DNA of 12,487 bases from Candidatus Cloacimonadota bacterium (GTDB taxonomy: Bacteria > Cloacimonadota > Cloacimonadia > JGIOTU-2). The position numbers and the translations under genes were made by a program. A model generated the notes under the pieces. The model searched no databases. It saw only the letters and a program-made list of their open reading frames with translations, and was not told the origin of the DNA. Location: assembly GCA_011043895.1 (NCBI GenBank), contig DRBZ01000090.1:1-12487 (forward strand), written 5' to 3'. The stretch's first letter is position 1. Each line of letters begins with the position of its first letter. Positions 5,516 through 12,437 of this stretch are shown in pieces.

Positions 5516-8514
5516 TGTATAAGAAGAGGTTGATCGTATTTTTTACTTTTTTATTCATTACGACACTCCTTTTCTCACATCAACGCGCACAGGTCATCGA
5601 GGATTTTGAACAAAGTTCAGTAATTTTAGAATCCTACCCAGGACAGGACTTCGATCCGAATGACTGGTGCATCGATTCAACCAATACTCACAACAATTCT
5701 CAGTACTCACTCAAACTCTTTGGAAATACGTGGAAAGTGGAACAGATAACTCCAATCACACTCGATTCCAATTCTGTATGGACTGTGTCTGCATTGGTAG
5801 AAACGAAAGGGGAAATACATGGATTTGGCATCATGGATTCCGTAAATGTGCTGATGTACTCGCTTGATGGTCATGAAGAACTGAATATCGAGGAGTTCAT
5901 CACCGTGTATCAAGGTGCCTTTCCTGAGCAAGTGTGGGATACCTACTATCTACCAGTCACAGATGATTGGTTTGCCTGGTTTGAGTATTATCCTACAATC
6001 ACCGCATTGCTATTCATCAACGATCTCGATACCGATCCTGATGGAGTGGTGTATTTTGATGATATTCTAAATGTAACAGAGGATCTGCCAGCGATTCCGG
6101 AAGTGGATATCTGGTCATCACGGGGAAGAGAATACATGGATTCATTCGGTAAAAGAAACCTTGATGTGCAATTCTTTTCAGAAGTATTTGATCCGGATAG
6201 CGATACATTATTTTATCATTGGGATTTCGGAGATGGCAATACAAGTTCTGTTGAGAATCCCGCACATACCTATGTAATCTATGATGACCATCCGTACAAT
6301 GTATTTCTTGAGGTGACTGATGATACGGGTATGATTGGAAGGGCTAATTGCCAGATAGTACCAGATCAAGGTACATCTTCATTTCCAATAACCATGAATT
6401 TTATTGGAGACATATTGTTAGCAAGGGGGTATGAAAATCCCGGAGGGATCATTCAGACATATGGAGTGGAAGCAATCTTTGAACCTACGTTGAATCTGCT
6501 GGGAAATGCTGCAGATGTAACGATAGCAAATCTGGAATGTCCATTAACAGATCAGGGAACTCCACACCCTACCAAACCTATCTATTTTCGAGGGGATCCG
6601 GATAATGTTGAAGGTCTTTCCTATGCCGGAATAGACATTGTAACATTAGCAAACAACCATATCCTCGATTATGGATTAATTGGATTACAACAAACGCAGG
6701 ATGTGCTCGCACAGGAACAGATCCTATATTCCGGCGCTGGAGCAAATTCGTATGAAGCATATACTCCGATCTTATATACTCAGAATGGAGTAACATTTGC
6801 CTTTCTCGCTTCAAGTGACAGAACTGGGCAGTATAATAATTACCAGCCATATCTGAATGCAGGATACAATAAGCCAGGTTTTGCCTATATGACGCCGTAT
6901 TACATCTCGCAGCAAATTGCAGAAGTCGAAGATGTCTCTGATTTACAAATCATAGAGATGCACGCAGGCAGTGAGTATTCATTAGCTCCAGGTAGCCAGT
7001 ACGATAAATCCGAAGAGCTGAATCCCTATCAAGATGAGGGATACAATCCAAAAGCAGATGTTCCACACATGTGGGATAGAGCAATTCGACAACACGCCAT
7101 TGATGCTGGTGCCGACCTTGTGATCTGTCATCATCCGCATATCATACAGGGATTTGAGGTGTATCACAACAAACTCATCGCTCATTCACTTGGCAACTTT
7201 GTATTCGACCTGATGTATCCCGAGACCATGCCCACCATGATCTTGAATGCAAAAATCAACGAAAATGGTTTTTATGAATACAGAGTAAAACCAGCATATA
7301 TTGATGACTGGATACCGCAGCCAGCAACTGGTGAATTTGGGCTTCATATTCTCGATTATCTCGCCTATCGATCAAAAGAACTAAATACCTATATTTATGT
7401 AGATCGAGATAGTGTTTATGCGAAGATCATTCTTGATACGCTCAACATGAATGTGAACTCCCAGATATTTACAGATTATATCACTCTTCAACAGACTGAT
7501 GATTATTCTATGTCAGCACCTCAGAAAACTACTCATTATGCAAACATTTCCGAGATGAGTTCTATTTCTCCAATAGGTGATTGGGAGTATAGACTTGGAA
7601 AAGAAAATGTATGGTTTGGCAATATGGAGGATGAAGGATGTACTATGTGGGATTTGATCGAACCAGAGGAATTTTATGATAATACAGTTCATTATGAAGG
7701 TCAGCGATCTTTGGCACATGAGTGGGATTCAAATAATTATTATGATCTTATCACGAATTTTGAAGGAAGATTAAAACGATATTCGGATTCAACGAATTAT
7801 TCTTTGCACGGATGTATAAAGACACAAAATGCTGGAGGAGTGAATATTCAAGTGAGATATTATGAAACTCGTTGGTATAGTTACCTTCTTGGTTCGGATT
7901 ATGTGACAACGGATATTGTTGGTGATACAGATTGGACTTACTATTATAAAGTGCTAAATATGCCTGCAAATACTAACTATATTGATATCTATCTTAAGTC
8001 AGAAGCTCCTTCGTCGGGAACCTCTTATGCATGGTTTGATAATGTCGGTATTATTGAATGGAATGATTGGAGATCTCAGGATACGAATCCTTACATAGAA
8101 AGTCCAAATGACTGGTATTATTATCAGGTTAGAACAGATGATGCTATCGGAAATGCAACAGTAAAGTATATTGAAACTGCCTATGGTCCCCTTCCACAGG
8201 TCGGAGTTAGCGATCCTCCTGAACCGCAACCGATCATATCAAGCCTTTTCAATTATCCAAATCCCATAAAGGGTAGAACAACAATATCATTCTCACTAAA
8301 CAAAATTTATGATAATATTCAACTGAAGATTTACAACATACGAGGGCAACTTGTCAGACTAGAGGAATTATATTCCCTAAAATCAGGAAAAAATGAATAT
8401 ATATGGGATCTACATGATAATGATGGAAAAGAAGTAGCTAATGGGATATATTTCTACTCAATTTCTAAAGGTAAGGAAATATTGACAACACAGAAGTGCG
8501 TGATTTTAAACTAA
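5515..8514 (+). CDS. Exported CapA-like (PGA_cap) metallophosphatase-fold protein with PKD and C-terminal sorting domains
   Basis: 999 aa from ATG 5515. An upstream in-frame ATG (5497) would add six polar residues before the signal peptide and has its AGG only 2 bases away, so I reject it. The chosen ATG overlaps the previous stop (TAATG) and gives MYKKR plus a hydrophobic stretch 7-20. Order: galactose-binding-like N-domain (about 27-187); PKD domain (about 225-272, HWDFGDGNTSS); CapA/PGA_cap domain (about 292-600) with FIGDILLAR (296), TIANLECPL (336), LANNHILDYG (378), EMHAGSEYS (481), CHHPHIIQGFE (538) and IAHSLGNFVFD (555); a second jelly-roll-like domain (about 660-850); and a FlgD-like Ig domain from NYPNPI to the end. 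CapA proteins act in poly-gamma-glutamate capsule production or related surface roles. Metal-ligand-type residues (D299, N339, N381/H382, H483, H540, H542) are all present, so an active hydrolase is plausible. No capB/capC lie nearby; the substrate is unknown. Confidence 0.85.
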   Translation: MYKKRLIVFFTFLFITTLLFSHQRAQVIEDFEQSSVILESYPGQDFDPNDWCIDSTNTHNNSQYSLKLFGNTWKVEQITPITLDSNSVWTVSALVETKGEIHGFGIMDSVNVLMYSLDGHEELNIEEFITVYQGAFPEQVWDTYYLPVTDDWFAWFEYYPTITALLFINDLDTDPDGVVYFDDILNVTEDLPAIPEVDIWSSRGREYMDSFGKRNLDVQFFSEVFDPDSDTLFYHWDFGDGNTSSVENPAHTYVIYDDHPYNVFLEVTDDTGMIGRANCQIVPDQGTSSFPITMNFIGDILLARGYENPGGIIQTYGVEAIFEPTLNLLGNAADVTIANLECPLTDQGTPHPTKPIYFRGDPDNVEGLSYAGIDIVTLANNHILDYGLIGLQQTQDVLAQEQILYSGAGANSYEAYTPILYTQNGVTFAFLASSDRTGQYNNYQPYLNAGYNKPGFAYMTPYYISQQIAEVEDVSDLQIIEMHAGSEYSLAPGSQYDKSEELNPYQDEGYNPKADVPHMWDRAIRQHAIDAGADLVICHHPHIIQGFEVYHNKLIAHSLGNFVFDLMYPETMPTMILNAKINENGFYEYRVKPAYIDDWIPQPATGEFGLHILDYLAYRSKELNTYIYVDRDSVYAKIILDTLNMNVNSQIFTDYITLQQTDDYSMSAPQKTTHYANISEMSSISPIGDWEYRLGKENVWFGNMEDEGCTMWDLIEPEEFYDNTVHYEGQRSLAHEWDSNNYYDLITNFEGRLKRYSDSTNYSLHGCIKTQNAGGVNIQVRYYETRWYSYLLGSDYVTTDIVGDTDWTYYYKVLNMPANTNYIDIYLKSEAPSSGTSYAWFDNVGIIEWNDWRSQDTNPYIESPNDWYYYQVRTDDAIGNATVKYIETAYGPLPQVGVSDPPEPQPIISSLFNYPNPIKGRTTISFSLNKIYDNIQLKIYNIRGQLVRLEELYSLKSGKNEYIWDLHDNDGKEVANGIYFYSISKGKEILTTQKCVILN

Positions 8515-8546
8515 AACATCAAAAATCTTCAATCGGTGTTCAATAT

Positions 8547-8578
8547 TCTTTATTATTTTTTCTAATTTCTAATAAAGA
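8547..8578. repeat. AT-rich perfect inverted repeat between the CapA-like gene and obg
   Basis: TCTTTATTA (8547-8555) pairs perfectly with TAATAAAGA (8570-8578) around a 14-base T-rich loop. The stem has a single G-C pair at each end region and no U-tract after it, so it is a weak terminator at best. It is followed by a short repeat, GATTTAAGATTTAAG, that runs into the obg ribosome binding site. Confidence 0.35.
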
Positions 8579-8609
8579 TTAACGATTTAAGATTTAAGAA
8601 GGTTTAAAT

Positions 8610-9620
8610 ATGTTTATTGATTTTGCACGAATACATGTTCGGGGTGGACGCGGCGGAAATGGCTGTATGAGTTTTCGAAGAGAAAAGTTTATTCCCAAAG
8701 GAGGTCCAGATGGTGGAGATGGAGGACGTGGGGGAGATGTTATTGCGGTTGCTTCTGCAGAAGTAAATACACTTTTACATTTCAGATATAATAAACAGTT
8801 CTTTGCAAGCAAAGGACAGCATGGCATGGGGCAGAATAAAACAGGACATGATGGACAGGATATTATTATAACTGTGCCAGTGGGAACAGAGATATATGAG
8901 ATAGATGAACAAAACAATAGAATTGCGAAAATTGCCGATCTTTCAGAAGATAATGAAGATGTGGTGCTGGCTCATGGTGGAAATGGGGGAAGGGGAAATA
9001 CGAATTATAAAACTTCTACGAATCAGGCTCCTCGCAAAACTACACCTGGAAAAGAAGGTGAGGAAAAACATTATGAGTTAGTGCTTAAACTCATGGCTGA
9101 TGTAGGATTAGTCGGATTTCCCAATGCAGGAAAATCTACACTTATCAGTCATCTGTCATCTGCACATCCTAAAATTGCAGATTATGAATTCACTACACTT
9201 GAGCCCTGTCTTGGTGTGGTAAAAGTCGGAGAATATAAAACCTTTGTTATAGCAGATATTCCCGGTATTATTGAAGGAGCTCACGATGGAAAAGGACTTG
9301 GGTTACAATTCCTCAGGCATATAGAAAGAACCTCAGTACTTCTTTTTCTTATAGATATTGACTCAGAAAATATTGTAGAAAAATATCAAATACTACATGA
9401 TGAACTACATTCCTATAATCCTGAACTAGACCGAAGAAGAAAGTTAGTAGTCCTCAATAAGATTGACACTTTACCGTTTGAAAAGAAAGAGATAATTATC
9501 AACAAAGCAAAACAAGCTCTTCGCAAAATATGTTCCTGTGAAGTTTTAGCTATCTCAGCGGTGAGTGGTGAAAATCTCGAAGCATTGAAATTTAAGATCA
9601 AAGATATATTGGAATTATAA
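8610..9620 (+). CDS. obg: Obg family GTPase
   Basis: 336 aa. Essential GTPase in most bacteria that binds the large ribosomal subunit in late assembly and takes part in stress and cell-cycle responses. The glycine-rich Obg fold spans about 1-157 (RGGRGGNGC, GGPDGGDGGRGG, AHGGNGGRGN). The G domain shows all motifs: G1 GFPNAGKST (169-177), switch I YEFTTLEPCLG (192-202), G3 DIPG (216-219), G4 NKID (283-286) and G5 SAVSG (316-320). The usual Pro of YPFTT is Glu here. It ends right after the G domain, without the OCT domain found in some longer family members, which is a normal variant. AAGAAGG seven bases before the ATG supports the start, and the N-terminus MFIDFARI is typical. It is probably co-transcribed with dprA, 13 bases downstream. 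Confidence 0.95.
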   Translation: MFIDFARIHVRGGRGGNGCMSFRREKFIPKGGPDGGDGGRGGDVIAVASAEVNTLLHFRYNKQFFASKGQHGMGQNKTGHDGQDIIITVPVGTEIYEIDEQNNRIAKIADLSEDNEDVVLAHGGNGGRGNTNYKTSTNQAPRKTTPGKEGEEKHYELVLKLMADVGLVGFPNAGKSTLISHLSSAHPKIADYEFTTLEPCLGVVKVGEYKTFVIADIPGIIEGAHDGKGLGLQFLRHIERTSVLLFLIDIDSENIVEKYQILHDELHSYNPELDRRRKLVVLNKIDTLPFEKKEIIINKAKQALRKICSCEVLAISAVSGENLEALKFKIKDILEL

Positions 9621-9633
9621 ACAGTGAGTGATT

Positions 9634-10740
9634 ATGAATACTTCAGAATATCCTGCATGGCTTAGACTGGTCTCTATTAAAGGACTTGGTCCGGGTATAA
9701 TTCAAAAATTATTAACAAAATATTCGTCTCCGAAAAATATATTCAAAGCAGCCAGAGATGAGTTAGAAGAATTAACATTTATTCCAAAAAAAGTTATTGA
9801 AAATATTATACACTTTGATTCAAGAGAATTTGTTGAAACCCAGTTGAAGTTGTTGGATAAACACAAAGTTTGTCTTGTATCAATCATTGATGATGAATAT
9901 CCTCATTTGTTAAAATATATTTATAATCCTCCGATTCTGTTATACATGCAAGGAAAACTCATTCCTGAAGATGAACCTGCATTTGCGGTAGTTGGAACTC
10001 GCAAGCCAACACAATATGGCAAGATCGCTGTACGAAAGATCGTTCCAAAATTAGCACAATCAGGTTTTTCGATCATAAGTGGTCTCGCCTATGGTATTGA
10101 CAGTGCATCTCATCACGAAGCTCTCAATGCCGGAGGAAGAACGATCGCAGTTTTCGGGACAAGTCTAGATATAGTATATCCTTCAGCTAACAGAAAACTT
10201 GCAGAAAGAATTTTATCAGACGGTGCACTAATTTCAGAAATTCCCTTGGGTGAGAAAATAGAAGCGTGGAATTTTGCTAATCGTAACAGGATCATCAGTG
10301 GTATGAGTAAAGGTACGCTGGTAGTGGAAGGTGCTCGAACCAGTGGAGCGCTGCTTACTGCGAAATATGCATTAGAGCAAAATCGAGACATCTATGCGAT
10401 ACCGGGAAATATTAACTCACCCATGAGCGAAGGTCCAAACTATCTGATAAAACTCGGGGCAAAAATAGTCTGTAAACCGGAAGACATCCTTGAAGAATAT
10501 AAAGTGAAATTGCAGCTGGGTGAAGAAAAAAGGGCAAAGGATATACAACCTAAAATCAAGCTGGATGAAACAGAAGAGAAACTATTCAAATTACTCATCG
10601 ATAATAACAAAAATCTCTCGCTTGATAAGATGGTTGAATTAACTGATGAAAGCCCAGCAAAGCTTTCCAGTATTCTACTGCAAATGGAGTTAAAGGGGTT
10701 AGTGAAGAGAGAGGCGCAAAATCGTTATTGGTTGATATAA
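9634..10740 (+). CDS. dprA: DNA processing protein DprA
   Basis: 368 aa from ATG 9634. In natural transformation DprA protects incoming single-stranded DNA and loads RecA onto it; many non-competent bacteria also keep it. N-terminal helix-hairpin-helix-like region (about 8-60, SIKGLGPGIIQKLL). Rossmann-like DprA domain about 85-290: VVGTRKPTQYG (119-129), SGLAYGIDSASHHEAL (149-164), GTSLDIVYPSANRKL (175-189), NRNRIISGMS (216-225), SGALLTA (237-243), AIPGN (255-259) and EGPNYLI (266-272). C-terminal winged-helix domain about 309-368 (ELTDESPAKLSSILLQMELKGLV). The FPxRN motif reads FANRN, a mild change. A GTG at 9628, two codons upstream, is possible, but the ATG has AGTGAG at a workable distance, so I prefer it. 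It follows obg by 13 bases and ends in a convergent hairpin shared with groES. Confidence 0.93.
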   Translation: MNTSEYPAWLRLVSIKGLGPGIIQKLLTKYSSPKNIFKAARDELEELTFIPKKVIENIIHFDSREFVETQLKLLDKHKVCLVSIIDDEYPHLLKYIYNPPILLYMQGKLIPEDEPAFAVVGTRKPTQYGKIAVRKIVPKLAQSGFSIISGLAYGIDSASHHEALNAGGRTIAVFGTSLDIVYPSANRKLAERILSDGALISEIPLGEKIEAWNFANRNRIISGMSKGTLVVEGARTSGALLTAKYALEQNRDIYAIPGNINSPMSEGPNYLIKLGAKIVCKPEDILEEYKVKLQLGEEKRAKDIQPKIKLDETEEKLFKLLIDNNKNLSLDKMVELTDESPAKLSSILLQMELKGLVKREAQNRYWLI

Positions 10741-10743
10741 AAA

Positions 10744-10775
10744 ATGACCTTTGAAGCATACACTCCAAAGGTCAT
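10744..10775 (-). terminator. Rho-independent terminator for groES, shared with the end of dprA
   Basis: A perfect 10-bp stem, ATGACCTTTG (10744-10753) with CAAAGGTCAT (10766-10775), and a 12-base loop. On the minus strand the stem is followed directly by TTTTT, 20 bases after the groES stop. On the plus strand no T-run follows, so for dprA it would be a stem without a U-tract. Confidence 0.8.
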
Positions 10776-10794
10776 GTAAAATGAGTTTGGTAAC

Positions 10795-11064
10795 TTATTC
10801 CACGATCCCTAAGATATCAGATCGCTGTACAATGAGATATTTCTTGCCTTCGAGTTCGATCTCAGTGCCACCATATTTTGCATATATGACTTTGTCTCCT
10901 TCATTGACAAGCTTTTGAAGATCTTCATCATTTCCTACGGCAATAATCTTACCGATTTGTGGTTTCTCTTTGGCAGTATCTGGGATAATAATATTTCCAA
11001 CTTTTTTCTCTTCTGACTCCAATGTTTCAAGAAGAACACGATCATCAATGGGTCTGATTTTCAT
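10795..11064 (-). CDS. groES: Co-chaperonin GroES (Cpn10), short form
   Basis: 89 aa. GroES caps the GroEL folding chamber as a heptamer. The family outline is clear: MKIRPIDDRVLLE at the start, a mobile loop at about 17-34 with GNIIIPDTAKEKPQ, GKIIAVG (38-44), EGDKVIYAKYGGTEIELEGKKYLIV (55-79, read here in two parts: sheet then hairpin) and SDILGIVE at the C-terminus. Compared with the usual 94-97 residues, about five are missing between AVGN and NEGD, where the roof hairpin normally carries a GR-x-L-x-NG segment. The second Gly of the mobile-loop GG pair is Asn24. GGAGG lies 5 bases before the ATG. No groEL is next to it: downstream is a terminator and the convergent dprA, upstream a divergent secreted-protein gene. 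GroEL must be encoded elsewhere. Confidence 0.93.
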   Translation of the reverse strand: MKIRPIDDRVLLETLESEEKKVGNIIIPDTAKEKPQIGKIIAVGNDEDLQKLVNEGDKVIYAKYGGTEIELEGKKYLIVQRSDILGIVE

Positions 11065-11103
11065 TATACCTCCATATTCATATTTAATTTTGATTTATTA
11101 ATA

Positions 11104-11131
11104 AATGTAACACAGCAAACCGTAGCGTCAA
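11104..11131 (-). promoter_or_regulatory. groES: Candidate sigma70-type promoter of groES
   Basis: On the minus strand TTGACG (11126-11131) is followed after 16 bp by TACATT (11104-11109), 40 bases upstream of the groES ATG. I see no CIRCE operator (TTAGCACTC-N9-GAGTGCTAA) in the leader, so HrcA control is not supported by the sequence. Confidence 0.5.
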
Positions 11132-11197
11132 GAAATTTTTTTTGAGTTTTTAAAAAATTTAGCAGTTAAAGGTTTGGTTTGCTAATTATATCCAAAA

Positions 11198-11254
11198 TAG
11201 ACAAAAACTTCTTAATTTATAATGCTTGACCAAAAAGAAACATACATTGAATAT
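11198..11254 (+). promoter_or_regulatory. Promoter-like region upstream of the beta-helix pseudogene
   Basis: A perfect TATAAT lies at 11218-11223 with TAGACA 14 bp upstream (11198-11203), and a TTGACC at 11226-11231 with a poor -10 (GAATAT, 11249-11254). Either could drive the gene at 11271. The pattern TTATAA(A)TGCTTG(T)AC followed by A-rich sequence also occurs at 454-475 before the C25 gene. Confidence 0.25.
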
Positions 11255-11270
11255 CATCTAAAAGGTTAGT

Positions 11271-12366
11271 ATGAAAAAGTACTTTTCTATCTTGCTGATA
11301 ATAATTCTTTTACCCTCCATGCTGACAAGTATGAGCCTGAAAGAGGTATATGATACGGCAGATTCTTATGGAGATTATGATAAGTATTTGCAGTTAGAAA
11401 CGGGAGAGGTTTATACTGGTGGACTCCTCATAGGGAAGATCTTTAATCCGATTACAGGTTCACTTTCTTCAGATGAGGGGATAGATGTCTGTATTGAAGG
11501 GAATGGTGCAATACTCGATCTTAAGGGAGAAGAAATATCCATATCCTATTGTGCAAATAAGCTGGATATCGATAATTGCATCATCATCAATGGAAATATT
11601 CGTTATCGAGGTATCAATCTTCCCCCTGATGAGATATTTCCCACAGGATCAGTTACTTATTGCACTTTTTATAAACCCCATGACTATGGGATACGTATTC
11701 AAGGTGCAGGTGGGGGAATCACTTTGGAAAGGAACCTTATTGTGGATGCCGTAGATACAGATTGGGATTTTCATTATCTGCATGGAACTTCATTGGAATT
11801 GCTTCCAACGGGAGCAAATATTGCTATAAGCGTTTTCTACTCACTTATGGTGTTCCTGATTTGATTGATAACTGGTCATATCACTCAGATTCAGTAATCA
11901 ATGCTGATTCTACAAAACATTTCGTTGCGTTATGCGAATACGGCTGAACCATACCTCAGGTGGTCAGTTGGGTTGCATTGGATAATATCATTGGCATCGA
12001 CTCTCAGCTTGTAGATCCTGAAAATGGTGATTACAGAGTATCTCCAGGTTCTCCAGCAGAAGGATATGGATGTCAGATATTTGCTGATAATGAAATCACT
12101 AATTCATTCTTTGAACCTGATACTGAAATCAAAATAGATATGAGTAGAAAAAGATCATCGATAGAAGTATCTGGCACTATAGATGAAAATACTATATGGC
12201 AGGTAGATACTGTTCGAGTAGTAGGTGATGTAACAATAGAAAATGACGTAATTTTGACGATTCAGGCAGGAACCGAAATAGAATTTCAGGATTTCTATAC
12301 AAAATATAATAACATCGAATTCGGGCATGAGGGAGAAGGTAATATTGATGAAGATCCGTATTTTTA
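11271..12366 (+). pseudogene. Secreted right-handed beta-helix-type protein, decayed and cut by an IS
   Basis: An ATG with AAAGG upstream opens MKKYFSILLIIILLPSMLTS, a clear signal peptide. About 160 residues follow in one frame with the short repeated turns of parallel beta-helix proteins (GNGAILDLKGEEISI, LDIDNCIIINGNIRYRG, IRIQGAGGGITLERNLIVDA). Coherent sequence then moves to another frame, somewhere between about 11758 and 11855, and continues YGVPDLIDNWSYHSDSVINA to a TGA at 11945-11947. Past that stop the same frame resumes (VVSWVALDNIIGID, NGDYRVSPGSPAEGYGC, VSGTIDENTIW, VVGDVTIENDVILTIQAGTE, GEGNIDEDPYF) until the IS begins at 12367, whose first bases supply a stop. The usual helical core after 'QAGTEIEFQ' seems to be missing. 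The original function is unknown, probably a surface or secreted protein. The two remaining open pieces should not be annotated as separate genes. Confidence 0.8.
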
Positions 12367-12380
12367 GGGAGTGTAAAAAA
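12367..12380 (+). repeat. Presumed terminal sequence of the right IS copy
   Basis: GGGAGTGTAAAAAA, the inverted match of 118-131. It marks the point where the beta-helix reading frame stops making sense. A second GTGTAA follows at 12385-12390, as expected if the full terminal repeat is longer than 14 bp. Confidence 0.65.
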
Positions 12381-12437
12381 TATTGTGTAATCTTCTGAGA
12401 TAATAAGAAAGTGAAAAAAAATAATCTTGGAGGATAC

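Noticed and set aside
848..8229. Many open frames of 60-105 codons antisense to or out of frame with the two large genes
   Set aside because: They lie inside long coding regions with clear domain content, lack ribosome binding sites, and show no family features; they are shadows.
11065..11200. CIRCE / HrcA operator in front of groES
   Set aside because: I looked for TTAGCACTC-N9-GAGTGCTAA and found no match; only a plain -35/-10 pair is visible.
11762..11947. Separate small gene at 11762-11947
   Set aside because: It starts with TTG in the middle of the beta-helix gene and its sequence continues that gene after a frame change; it is a pseudogene segment.
11960..12367. Separate 135-codon gene at 11960-12367
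   Set aside because: It lacks a signal peptide and its own ribosome binding site, is in frame with the segment before the TGA at 11945, and its stop is supplied by the IS.
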